The notes under the pieces were generated by a model, which saw only the letters and a program-made list of their open reading frames with translations, was not told the origin of the DNA and did no database searches. Shown one piece after another: positions 53,574-64,000 of a stretch of DNA of 64,000 nucleotides; within the stretch, counting starts at the first letter, position 1, and the number at the start of each line of letters is the position of its first letter. The translations under genes and the position numbers were made by a program. This DNA comes from Vandiemenella viatica (lineage: Eukaryota > Arthropoda > Insecta > Orthoptera > Morabidae): positions 38,568,947 to 38,632,946 of the forward strand of contig CM061918.1 of NCBI GenBank assembly GCA_031002005.1, given 5' to 3'.

Positions 53574-54480
53574 CCACAATCTGGCATTAGACTTTAGATG
53601 ATGAGGACTGAATGGATAAAATATCCAAACACCCACTTTGACCTAAACAATTTACGACAGTTTCAAGCGTGGGTGCTATCTTCGGCGCAATAGAACTAGT
53701 GTCTGCACCTTTGGATACTTGTCGATGTTGGGGATCTTCTATGAAAATGTGGGTTATGATGCCTGTTGATGACCATGAAACTATCAGTGAGCTAAGAGCA
53801 TTATGGTAACTTTATCGTGGTTCTTGAACAAAGCATGCAATTACAAACAAATGTCAGACTTGGTCCCTGAATCCGAAGGTTGGCGTTAAATGGGAACATT
53901 TTAAGCCGAATGGAGAACTCCCCTGGGTCCTGATTTATTGAAAAATAAATCTGCTGGAAAATGGGAGAATTTCCCTGAAAACTGTAGTAGAACCACCTTA
54001 AATGAACATTTTGATACCTGGCTACTGATTAGCAGAAGACTTTGCGAATTTGAATTTTTGGTTTACTTTAACGCACGAACAGAAGGTAACCCTGTCTGTA
54101 ACTGATCAGGGGTTGGATTGGGAATCATTGGAAACAGAAGGTGGTTTGAGGAAGTGCTGTGGGTATGTTGGTGATGAGGCTAGGGGTGGATCTTGGTGAA
54201 AGAATTAGGAATAGAATATCAGTAGAAGCTGGCACTGGATTTCTTCTATAAGGGAGTATCTCCACCTTGGTCACAGGCGATGGTCTCAGGCATGTTCAGT
54301 GCTTAGCACTGCCTTAGCGTGACTCGATTTTTATCACATAGGACTGGCGTACTTAGATTCCCCAGGTGTGAAATTAGTAAGATTAACAGACGGTATTTCG
54401 TTCCTGGAACATAAGTGCTGTACTGTAAAATACAGTTAAAGGTGTCAATCACTGATGTGTCACAAGGGATTTATTGGAAT
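53574..54480. other. Arm segment with dense single-base indels
   Basis: Mirror of about 46,200-47,110. Relative to the left arm there are about a dozen one-base length differences between 53,640 and 54,300, mostly in runs of 2-4 identical bases (for example gatcagggg versus gatcaggg). Apart from the LINE tail, no feature is recognised. Confidence 0.6.
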
Positions 54481-55059
54481 TTAGACAAAGTACAGCTAAG
54501 GACACTCAATTTGTGATTGCTTACGAAAGCATAACAGAATTGATACATAGATTGGTCTGGATAGACAAACGACAAAGGTTTGACCTGGATGGCAACAATT
54601 ACGAGCCTGGTTTTCAAATCGACAACTTTGCTTTAGTTTAGAGGCTCTCAACCAATCGAGGTTATACTTACATCCATCAGTAAACCCCTTCAATGCCTCT
54701 TTGAGTCCAAAAAGTGTCTGTGTTTCATTACACATAATTTAATACATCCTTTAAAATACACGGAATGTAGGTGACACTCGCGAGCTATATTAAATTGTTT
54801 ATAACGAATCCAACATGATGTGACTAATTGAGTTTGTTTCCCGTCTCTTCGTCGGTGTATTAATTTTTAATGTCTGCCTGCTTCGATGAATGGAATTTTT
54901 TTATGGTTTTCCCTACCTTCATCGGTGAATGTCTCTCGGTTTCAATGAAAGGATTTCACCCATTGATGGGTTTTTGAGGCTTACGAATTTTGAAAGGAAT
55001 AACGTATGTGTGGTTTTGCTATAACTTTATCACAATAATTTCATTTTTTAAAACTTTTT

Positions 55060-55377
55060 AACGTCTCTCTAACAACCTGGCATTTTGGAGATGGGGAAAG
55101 GATGGGGAGCAAGGAATGGGAAGGAATTCGGCCATGTCCTTTTGAAGGAAGCATCCCGGCATTCACCTGGAGTGATTTGGGGAAACCATGGAAAACCCAA
55201 ATCTGGATGCTCCTCGGAAACGCCGTCCTCTCGAATACAAGGTCAGAACGCTAAAACAGGTATTTTTTTTTAACGTCTCTCTAACAACGTGGTCTTTAGA
55301 GACGGGGAAAGGAATGGGAATGAATTCGGTCATGGCCTTTTGAAGGTAGCATCCCCGGCATTCACTTGGAGACACAC
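55060..55377 (-). mobile_element. Two SINE family B pieces (right arm)
   Basis: Mirror of 45,316-45,640. Around 55,205 the sequence 'gctcctcggaaacgcc' replaces 'gacccggagaacgcc' (as read in this orientation), one of the clearer arm differences that is not a homopolymer step. Confidence 0.65.
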
Positions 55378-55399
55378 AATTTCATTACCCCTAATTTTG

Positions 55400-55690
55400 A
55401 AATTTGTCCTGGTGGAGGAACATCAAAGAGGCACCGGCTGCGGGATGTAATCAGCCATATGCTATATGGAAGGCTTTAAACAGACTAAGAACTGAAGTGT
55501 CCCGATGTAAATATAATATTTAAAAAATGGGGGTACACTAATGACAACGATCTATGTGAATGTGGTGAGCTTCAGAACCCACAACATCTTCTGATATGCA
55601 GGAATCTCCCTGAAACCTGCAATATCGACGACCTTTACAGGGCAAACGAGAAGGCCATCAAGATTGCGGAATTCTGGTCACATTCTATAT
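55400..55690 (+). pseudogene. LINE RT C-terminal zinc-binding end (right arm)
   Basis: Mirror of 45,000-45,290, with the same CECGELQNPQHLLIC motif. The copy lacks one base in 'ggctttaaacag' compared with the left arm. Confidence 0.7.
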
Positions 55691-55889
55691 AATTGTGTTT
55701 ATAGTTAATATTAATTAATTAATGTTATTTGTTTTTTCAACTTGTTATGTCCTGGACACGAGAAATATAAATAAAAATATAAATACCCCTAATTTAATAC
55801 ATCCTTTAAAATACACGGACTGTAGGTGACACTCGTGAGTTATATTATATTGTTCATAATGAAAAAGTGAGTTTGTTTCCCGTCTCTTC

Positions 55890-56293
55890 GTCGGTGAATT
55901 AATTTTTAATGTCTGCCTGCTTCGATGAACGGAATTTATGTTAACAGCGAGGTCTTTAGAGACGGGAAGGAATTCGGCCATGGCCTTTTGAAGGTAGCAT
56001 CCCCGGCATTCACTTGGAGTGATTTTGGGAAACCATGGATGCCTGGAACCTCCGTCCTCCCGAATGAGAGGCAAAAACGCTAAATAATTTCATGAAAACA
56101 GGTACACATAGAATTTATATCTGGAGTTTATGACGCTTTTTTTCCCGTTAAAAGGAAACATTTATGCTTTTCGACTTATTTTTTTAGGCGTGGAAATTAT
56201 GTAACTTTACGGCTTTTTCACAAAACACTTAAACACCGCGGCCGGACTCGAACCGACAACCTTCGGCACTCTAGCCCCAACACTGCCGAGGTC
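55890..56293 (-). mobile_element. SINE family B and SINE family A fragments (right arm)
   Basis: Family B at about 55,890-56,076 and family A at about 56,205-56,293 mirror 44,604-44,790 and 44,392-44,480. The family A B box reads 'ggactcgaacc' at 56,243-56,253. Just inward, 'gacaacc' replaces 'gcgaacc'-type bases of the left arm (two substitutions). Confidence 0.65.
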
Positions 56294-57399
56294 GTTTTAA
56301 TGTGGACTTTTTTTTTGTTTTTAGTAAAATTGCAATGATTTATGCTTAAGTACCGAAGAAATTGGACGCCCTAATTTCTTTGTCCGCCAGCTATGCTTTC
56401 ACAATGGTGGATGGCCTAGCTGTATCGCTCTGTAATGGAGCCATTTCGTAACCTGTCGGACTCCCGAAATATTTCACGCATATTGGGACACCCGCTCCAT
56501 CTAGCGGCAAATGTCTACTACCGTGTGCTGACCTCTAGCGAGAGTTATGCAAGTTATCGCGCATGTCGCAACAGGGTCTCGGCGGCCGAGCAAGTGCGTA
56601 CATGTCGACACCTGTTCAAATACGCCTTAGGGCTGGGTTTTCCCCCGCTGGCTTTCTCTATCCTGGGGGAGTGGAATGTCTGCGCCCAAAGAAATTAAGC
56701 CCTTGGGAGATGCTGCCATCTGCCAGCGGATCTGTGAACTAACGGTGCAGCGCCATCTATCCGCAGATCGGGGAACTAACGTGTGACGTCACGCGACCGT
56801 GCTGCCACCTGGCGGTGTTTTTGAACTCTTATTATCCTCCTACTCATACTGACTGATAGTACCGAGCGAAATAAAAAAAGTGTTTAAGTATAAATTAAAA
56901 AATGTAAGTTTTGTTTATTTTGTTACTTCCTTGTCAGTAAAAGTCAACAGAAACACTAAAAGAAAAGACCTTGATGCATTTGAGTCAGAGATGTTACTAT
57001 GCAAAACTAAGTAATCATACATTCTCCATGTCATCCTTTCCCCACTCATCCTATTCATGCGTCCCTTCGTCGTGGGTACTTATCTTTGGCTAATCATGAG
57101 CAATAGATATAGTTAGAAGGCGGTGGATCAACGAGGTACTGAATCTTCATGTATCCGGCCTGCGATGAATTTGCACCAACTGAACCATTTAGACTGGAAT
57201 GTAGCCAATTCAACGTAACTGTGGCATTCGATTCACGGATGCCGTAGTTTAATGTCATATCTGTCACTGTTACTGTGGTCCAGGCTACATTGCAGCCTAA
57301 ACGGTTCAGTTGTTGCAAACTCATCACAGGCCGGATACATGACGATTCAATACCTTGTTGACCCGTCGCCTTCTAATCGCATCTATTGTGCATGATTAT
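56294..57399. other. Unassigned sequence (right arm)
   Basis: Mirror of 43,281-44,391, with a few base substitutions, for example at about 56,690-56,716. No gene recognised. Confidence 0.4.
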
Positions 57400-57820
57400 T
57401 CATCTTTGAATTCTGTTCTGTACAGGTTTCTCCTTAACCGCTTTCTTCACATGCTCATTCTGCAACTTGTCCAGCCACGTCGCTCCAATTATTCTCCTCT
57501 GTAACTTGATCTCTGTGGCCTCAATTTTAGTAATAGCCCTTCTTTCTTCCCCAATGCTTCAGAACCATATGTTAGTATTTGCACAAAGTGAGTCTTCTAA
57601 ATGTGCTTAAGGGCTTTTACACTTCTGTGACACCTCTCTGCTAAAAATCTGTCCTCGGTAGAGTTGTTACGCTCTTCTACATATTCCATTTACCGTGTTT
57701 CATTGAGGTGTATCCCATTCTTTTCTATCGTTCTCACTAAATACTTGATTTCTTCTACAAACTTCGTTTTCTCACCTCCACGTTTAACGTACTCCATTAG
57801 ACCTATAATTCTTTGGAGTT
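57400..57820 (-). pseudogene. LINE fragment (right arm)
   Basis: Mirror of 42,860-43,280, the degraded relative of the LINE at 20,690-25,085. Confidence 0.6.
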
Positions 57821-58264
57821 ATGATTACTACATCATTCTAATTGTTTCTTCAGAATACTACAATGAATTTTAATTCAAAATCTCATCCTCTCCTTATAAC
57901 GATATATCGTTATATCTTTGTAATGTATGTGTATCTAATGGAGGGGTGGCCAACCGAAATGATCTTGTGGGCCACTTTGGAAATGCATCATAATTCGGCG
58001 GGCCTCATATAAAATTATATATCCCCATATTAGATTTAGTTCCACTATGAACTTTTTTTTGGGGTGAATATAATTTAATTATTCTGTGAACTCATAAAAC
58101 AGGCAATATCTGTCATATATCCGCAAGATAATTATTTTAAAATCAAAGTTAATTTTTCTCATAATTTCGAATTTTCGAATATATTGAAACGTACAACTTG
58201 TACTCCCCTTTTTAATTTAAATTACTTTTAATTTTAATTAATTGATCAACAATGAAACCATTAT

Positions 58265-58590
58265 TATTATATGAAATTAATGGAAAGTGGAATGGAGATT
58301 GTGCTGTACAGGAAGGCAACATCGTTTCACGTACAACTAACATTGATATTTATTATAACAATTCCTTTTCAAATACAATGCATCAATCCACGTATCATAC
58401 AATAGTTTACACATATCAGTCCGCAGGTGTTGTTAAGTGTCCTTCCGCTAAACACAACGGGTCAATGAGAATCTCTAGGGTGCAGGTTTGGTCATCAATA
58501 CGACACTTCGGGGGTTTTACCAAGATCACTCTGCGGTTACCATATTTCGAAGGCGCCGGGTCGGCTTCCAGTGGTCTTCCATCGGTGACG
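58265..58590 (+). repeat. Dispersed repeat X (right arm)
   Basis: Mirror of about 42,100-42,420 and the uninterrupted reference for the split copy at 34,395-35,945. Confidence 0.65.
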
Positions 58591-58592
58591 AC

Positions 58593-60072
58593 TAGTGTTG
58601 CAAACTGAAAAAAAAAAAAAATGTTTTCTTTCAGCTCTGTGAAAAAAAAAAAACATGAAAAAAAACTTAGCACCCGTGTTTTTTTTCTAATTTTTTTTTT
58701 TTTTCTTTTCAGAAAACAATATATTTGATAAATTATAGTTTTATTTAAGGAACTTCCATTTTACAAGTGTGTTTTAAGTCTTACTGAATCATATAATGTC
58801 TCACATAATGATTCATAAGTGTATCTATATAGGTAACATAATTTTATTCATCCTCTATGTCAATACCACATTCACTAGTAACAGCACTACCAACACTAGT
58901 TCTATCGGTGTCGGAATTTTCTGTCTCTTCTTCTGTCTCCTCTAGATCCATAACTTAAGAAATAGTTAAATTTTCTTATACTGGTTGTTCTTGTATTGTA
59001 CGCAAAAGATTTTGAGATTGCAATTTTAAATTGTGAGCAAAGTACACACTGTGCATAAAGACTGCGCCGATAGTTCTGTATTACGGTCTTTTAAGTTTGA
59101 ATTAAAATCTATTATCGAACAAAATAGGAGCGTTACTTCTTTTAAATCGTTTGTTTACACCAACGGTTGCAAGGAAACGATTCATAATTAGGGACCGTGC
59201 ACAAACTACGTGGGTCGGTCCAGAGGGAGGAGGGGTTAGCTGGAAGGCTACGCTGGGCTACGTGGGGAGAGGGGGGGGGGTTCCGAGCCAGGCCACGTAA
59301 CTTTCCTTTCGTAACATTTTTCACAGTTAAAATGAGGAACTGAACTCACAACAGCATGTGAGTATTTATTTCCCTCAGTTAATTATATCCGTATGTAATT
59401 TAAAATAGTTTGACAAGAGAAAACTAAAAAATGTCTTCTGGAATCAAAACGGAAGAAAGCTACGTGCTACGTGAGTGGGGGTGGGGGTGGGGGGGGGGGG
59501 GTAGGCAAAAGCCACGTAGGGCTACGTGGTATGTGGTTTATGCACGCTCCCTTACTGACAATTTAATGAGTCAGTACCACTATACACTATACTCTGAGAG
59601 TTAACAAGTATACGAATATAAAGAAAGCCCAATAAGTAATAAAAAGAGGCAAAAAACCGTGGATAAATTTTAAATTCCTAATTTTTTTAAAAGATCTGTA
59701 GGTAATTTTGTAGGGCTGGCAGCACTATTTCAAATAGCAAGTATCAATCCAAACAATGGGGAATGGGGATTCCTTCTCGCGCAACCTAGTCTCTTCGGGA
59801 AATCCCCGTTCATAAAGAAAATTTCAGTCAATTTTGCCAATATTTTCGTAATTTTTTTTCCTACTGAACCAGAAAAATAAAGTAGATTTTAAACTAAGAT
59901 AAGTACTTAGAATAAACTCTAAAACAGTCATTTTAAACGATAACTGCCTTACAAATTTGAGATTTAGTAGTTGTGAAAAAAAACGTGTTCCAGAAAAAAA
60001 ACATTTTTTTTTCAAAGTTTTTTTCATGTTTTTTTTTCAAGCCAGAAAAAAAACGTTTTTTTTACAACACTA
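58593..60072. mobile_element. Inner hAT element with exact 8-bp TSD (right arm)
   Basis: TSD 'gtgacgac' is exact at 58,585-58,592 and 60,073-60,080. It is 25 bp longer than the left copy, mostly by homopolymer length at the A/T-rich ends. Confidence 0.88.
59191..59551. mobile_element. TTA/TAA-type small element, copy 3 mirror (right arm)
   Basis: Mirror of 41,151-41,504 with the same taa/tta flanks. Its poly(G) stretch (about 59,489-59,501) is longer than the left-arm poly(C). Confidence 0.87.
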
Positions 60073-60527
60073 GTGACGACCCATCTGTACGTTCGTCGGT
60101 TGCCTCATCCGCTCCGCAGGCGACATGCAACACAAAGCACCACAGCAGTACGTGCTAACCTCAGCCGCTCACATCACATTCACTCATCTCTCGGCTGCCA
60201 CGCACGCAACCACACTGCCCGCAACCTACCATCTCCTAAGCACACACCTAACGGCTCCTTACATACATTGCTGATTTGTTTCTCTAAATTCGTTGTTCTT
60301 GATTCTAGGTTCAATTGAACATTCTGCAATTCCTTACATTTTTCAGCGACCTGCTCCGATTCTTGCCACACAGTTTTTATTCCTGCTTTAAAATGGACGC
60401 ATAAATAATATATAATTTCTAATAAATAATTTCTATAAAATAAACATATTTTGTAAAAGCATGATGAATCTCGCGGGCCGCAAAAATTTTCAAGGCGGGC
60501 AACGGGTTAGCCACCCCTGATCTAATG

Positions 60528-61829
60528 TTTTGTAACGAGATTCCATGGATGAGAAATTTGTGAATTAGAGATTATATAATTTTAAGTTAGTGGTACAATT
60601 TCAAATGTAGCGTTTGGTTACACTGCCCCCGCGGCAGACGAACTATGACAGGAGTGTGGTGAAAATATGGCAGCAGGACTTTACAAAATCACAAGGGTTA
60701 ACGTTACATTTTTCACATTGAATTATCGCTCCAAATTTCTTACCCAAAAGAACATATTTACAAATATTTTGACCTTCTTTTGTATGAACCTCTTAACGAT
60801 AAGAATGTTTATTTAACTAATTCTGTGTCCTTATTACATCCTGATAATGCAAAAGGCACTCAACCAATCCAACATCACTGAAATGAAAGACTATAGCGCT
60901 TACTACAAAGCTGACGGGGCCTACAACACTTCGTGTTTCACAGAGGTCTAAAAAAATTAAAATTCTTCACTCTTACCGAAGCATTTGATGTAGTGCTATG
61001 AGAAAAACGAAATACGAAACGATTAAGTTACGCAGGTGGAATTCCTTTTTTCTTTCATCTCACACAGCATGAATATTTCCAGATCTCTGCACCTAGCAAT
61101 AAAGATTTTTTTTAATAAAAAAAGCGTCAAGTTTTTATCGTATATTGCTTCCCCTCTTAGTTAGGGCTCATATTTGCCAGCATCAGAAAAAAATTCATTT
61201 CTCTGTTTTAATCGCCCCGCTAGGCTCTTGCTCCTGGTTTTTAATAATCTCTCTGCCGTGCCCGGCGTTACATTCGTAATGTTGCCGGCCCTGCCTCCTA
61301 GCACTTCCTCTCTTTTTCCGTCCTCCGCGCGAGTTATTCCCTTTGCCCGGAAATCTGAGTAGTAAATTCGTCGGATCTGCCACGTCCTATACGCCACGGA
61401 GCGAATGCCTTAATTTGCTTCTGAAGCGGGAACTAAAACTCGGAAACATAATTCACGAACCTATCGTAATCTGCACGGAAATACTTCCTCTCTTCCAATA
61501 TTTTTTCAAACTCTTTCTGCGTAGAAATGCAGAACTGACTCTGATTGGACCTACTATTTCCGTAAGCAGTTTTATCCCTTTCAGGTTCCCATACTTGAAA
61601 GGAAATGGATCCTATTTATAACGCTCCACAACCCGTCAGCGTGGCTCAGTGTACTGGGTCTGGGAGGTACAACGGGACCGGGCACGAGACCAGACACTCG
61701 CGTACCGGCCGTCCTGACTGCTGTTTTAAGCTGTTTTCCGTAACCATCAGAGTAAATGCTGGACGGGTCGCCAATCTCCGCTTCACAAACTGCATATTTC
61801 ACAAACAAAAAATACACTTTTCACCCGAT
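60528..61829. other. Unassigned sequence (right arm)
   Basis: Mirror of 38,891-40,193. One base is missing in the region near 60,960-61,110 and another near 61,325 relative to the left arm. No gene recognised. Confidence 0.35.
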
Positions 61830-63090
61830 GTGATTGGTTACATGTTCTGTAGACAGATTCCAACACGTCGCTTCCTCCATTAGTACGCTGTATGACCTGG
61901 CAGCAGGTATAAAATTCTTGGCGATAGCAAGTGCATACGGCCGTAAAATCACTCCAAATTCGACGATGCCACAAGGCTCTGTCCTAGGACCCTTCCTCTT
62001 TTTGTTATACATCAGTGATCATCCTGGAAACTTATCTGACAAAGTTAAGAGTATTTTATTTGCGGATGAAACTAATTAACTGTGAAAAAAACACCAAACA
62101 GTAATCTAGAATTTAATGTAAATCAACTACTTTGTGAAGTAGCAAATTGGTTTAAGGCAAATTCATTAAAATTAAATTTTGAAAAAACACATTATTTTAG
62201 GATTAAAACAAAAAATTATGCACAGCCAGGTTTACATATAAACTATAAAAATAACACAATCTTAGAAACAAAGAGTATAAAATTCCTTGGTATTAAAATA
62301 GATGAGAAACTCTGTTGACACTACTCACTACTGAAGAAGTTAAGTAGTGCCAAATTTGAAATACGAACACTTTCTCTAACAGCAGATCTAGAATTAACGA
62401 AACAGGTGTACTCATCATATTTTCATTCAATTATGTCATGTGGCATAATTTTTTGGGGAAACACTTCACCAGGTAAAAAAGTTTTCATAGCACAGAAAAG
62501 AGCTATTAGGATGCTGTGTATTGTAAAACCAAGAACTTCTTGCAAACAACTCTTTAAAAAACTCAGTGTTCTTACAGTGACTTCTCAGAATATATATTCT
62601 CTCATGTGCTTTGTCATAGATCATTTTTACCTGTTACTTCTAATTCACAGGTACACTATTTCAACAAAAAGTATACAAATAACTTGCACAAAATAGAAAC
62701 ACCTCTGTCATTAGTACAAAGAAGAGTTAATTATTCTGAGATATATCTGTTCAATAAACTTCCTAAGAGTGTAGAACAGTTTGCAGATAATAAAGATGTA
62801 TTTAAAGAAAAACTGAGTGATTATCTTATGGGCAACTCCTTCTATTCCATTCAAGAATTTGAACAAAACAATTAATTGTATTCAATATGACCTTTTGCAA
62901 AACTCAGTTGTAAAAATTAATATTTATTTTTATTCTCTTTATTTGTCTTTGTAACGTATAATTGTTTACACTATGACTATGACTCATATGTATGTGTATT
63001 AACCATTACATGTTTCACATCCCTGAGGTCCTTCCTCAGCAGGGATCCATGTAACAAGATTGACAAATAAAATGAATAAATAAAGGTAAT
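61830..63090 (+). pseudogene. Jockey-superfamily LINE, RT to 3' end (right arm)
   Basis: Mirror of 37,628-38,890, with PQGSVLGPFLFLLYISD and FADETN followed by a stop. The last frame (62,606-62,875) runs on to NSFYSIQEFEQNN, the expected family ending, so this arm has the undamaged version of that homopolymer. Still inactive because of the altered FADD box and several frame breaks. Confidence 0.82.
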
Positions 63091-63516
63091 AAAACAGAAA
63101 AATTCGTCAAAAGCAGCTGATCCCAAAATATTGGGAAAACGTGGTGAAGCAGTATAGTGCTGACGTGCCGTTGTCTGTCTGACACAGAAATAAGTTTCAG
63201 ACTTGAAAGTTGCACATGTTATTTGCTCATTATACCTAAAAGCAAATATAATATTTAAAATTTTGTAACATTCTATCCAGGAGGGTTTTCACAGAAACTG
63301 AAGGGTCAGCAAAAATATTTTATTTTCTATTCCAATGTGTGAGGCATAAACGTAAATGGTCTATAAGTAGACCATTCATATTTTTATTCACTTGAAAAAA
63401 GATACGATGGCATCTGTCACAGTGTTCGATTTTGGATCATTTTTGTTACCGGGTGTATGTGAAAAATGGTATTAACTGAGAACTTGAAATTTGACCTCAA
63501 TATCGACTATATTATA

Positions 63517-64000
63517 CAGGGTGTTACAAAAAGGTACGGCCAAACTTTCAGGAAACATTCCTCACACACAAACAAAGAAAATATGTTATGTGGACATGTG
63601 TCCGGAAACGCTTACTTTCCATGTTAGAGCTCATTTTAGTTTCGTTAGTATGTACTGTACTGTACGGACCAATTCCATGGCCCCCACGCTCTCCTGACCT
63701 CAACCCTCTTGACTTCCATTTATGGGGGCATTTGAAAGCCCTTGTCTACGCAACCCCGGTACCAAATGTAGAGACTCTTCGTGCTCGTATTGTGGACGGC
63801 TGTGATACAATACGCCATTCTCCAGGACTGCATCAGCGCATCAGGGATTCCATGCGACGGAGGGAAGATGCATGTATCCTTGCTAACGGAGGACATTTTG
63901 AACATTTCCTGTAACAAAGTGTATGAAGTCACGCTGGTACGTTCTGTTGCTGTGTGTTTCCATTCCATATTTAATGTGATTTGAAGAGAAGTAATAAAAT
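63517..64000 (+). mobile_element. Tc1/mariner-type derivative, cut by the window end
   Basis: Mirror of 36,713-37,196. TIR and transposase fragment (63,588-63,914) are identical in translation to the left arm. The distal TIR would lie beyond 64,000. Confidence 0.88.

Larger units (their letters stand above)
57941..60519. mobile_element. Outer hAT element with exact 8-bp TSD (right arm)
   Basis: TSD 'atctaatg' is exact at 57,933-57,940 and 60,520-60,527, the complement of the left-arm TSD. It is 41 bp longer than the left copy. At 60,180-60,371 a minus-strand frame (EQVAEKCKELQNVQLNLESR) is open and coiled-coil-like, whereas the left copy has one extra A in the equivalent place (near 40,389) and is frameshifted. 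The frame is unrecognised. Confidence 0.9.
50461..64000 (-). repeat. Right arm of the giant inverted repeat
   Basis: Reverse complement of 36,713-50,226, continuing past the window end, which cuts through the Tc1/mariner derivative. It is about 26 bp longer overall than the left arm, through small indels. Some frames broken in the left arm are intact here (for example 60,180-60,371 and 62,606-62,875). Confidence 0.95.

Overview
The window looks like a repeat-dense stretch of an arthropod, most likely insect, nuclear genome. This rests on the transposon families present: RTE/BovB-type and Jockey/CR1-type LINEs, tRNA-derived SINEs with the widespread arthropod 'catggccgaattcc' body, several hAT elements with 8-bp target-site duplications (TSDs), Tc1/mariner derivatives and small inverted-repeat elements with TTA/TAA TSDs. 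The background is AT-rich with long homopolymers and microsatellites. I cannot name the species. I see no convincing host gene: no multi-exon coding pattern, no true tRNA or rRNA, no CRISPR. Every long reading frame belongs to a mobile element.

Region 1 (1-36,600) is single-copy in orientation and built of nested insertions. In order: a decayed RTE 3' end split by a small terminal-inverted-repeat (TIR) element (1,550-2,200); an internally deleted Jockey-like LINE on the minus strand with a 14-bp TSD (3,157-5,469); a small TIR element holding a SINE (5,580-6,008); a Jockey RT fragment (6,130-6,716); a hAT-like element (7,726-8,712); a 1.9-kb segment bounded by perfect 70-bp inverted repeats and carrying a gag-like zinc-knuckle ORF (10,466-12,393); a small hAT element (13,651-13,963); a hAT carrying a CR1-like LINE (14,152-15,897); a dead Tc1 element (17,331-18,506); an apparently intact 985-codon RTE with an 11-bp TSD, inserted in an older LINE (20,690-25,085); further SINEs, small TIR elements and LINE tails (25,200-32,000); and a four-level nest at 33,065-36,237.

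Region 2 (about 36,713-64,000) is one giant inverted repeat. The left arm (36,713 to about 50,226) reappears in reverse complement from about 50,461 to the end of the window. The axis is near 50,343, around a GC-rich spacer of about 230 bp with a 32-bp unit present twice. Every element checked in the left arm has its mirror in the right arm with the same insertion points and TSDs: a Tc1/mariner derivative, a Jockey-type RT, a hAT within a hAT with a small TTA-type element inside it, LINE tails, SINEs and a degenerate tandem array. The arms are nearly identical over long stretches. They differ by scattered substitutions and many one-base homopolymer indels, clustered at 46,400-47,050 and its mirror. 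This could be a recent genomic palindrome, two haplotypes joined head to head, or a fold-back sequencing or assembly artefact. The sequence alone does not decide.

Most elements are parasites nested on one another and do not form a pathway. The best candidates for unusual biology are the palindrome with its spacer, and the inverted-repeat gag element with its hammerhead-like motif and the related hairpin at 29,274.
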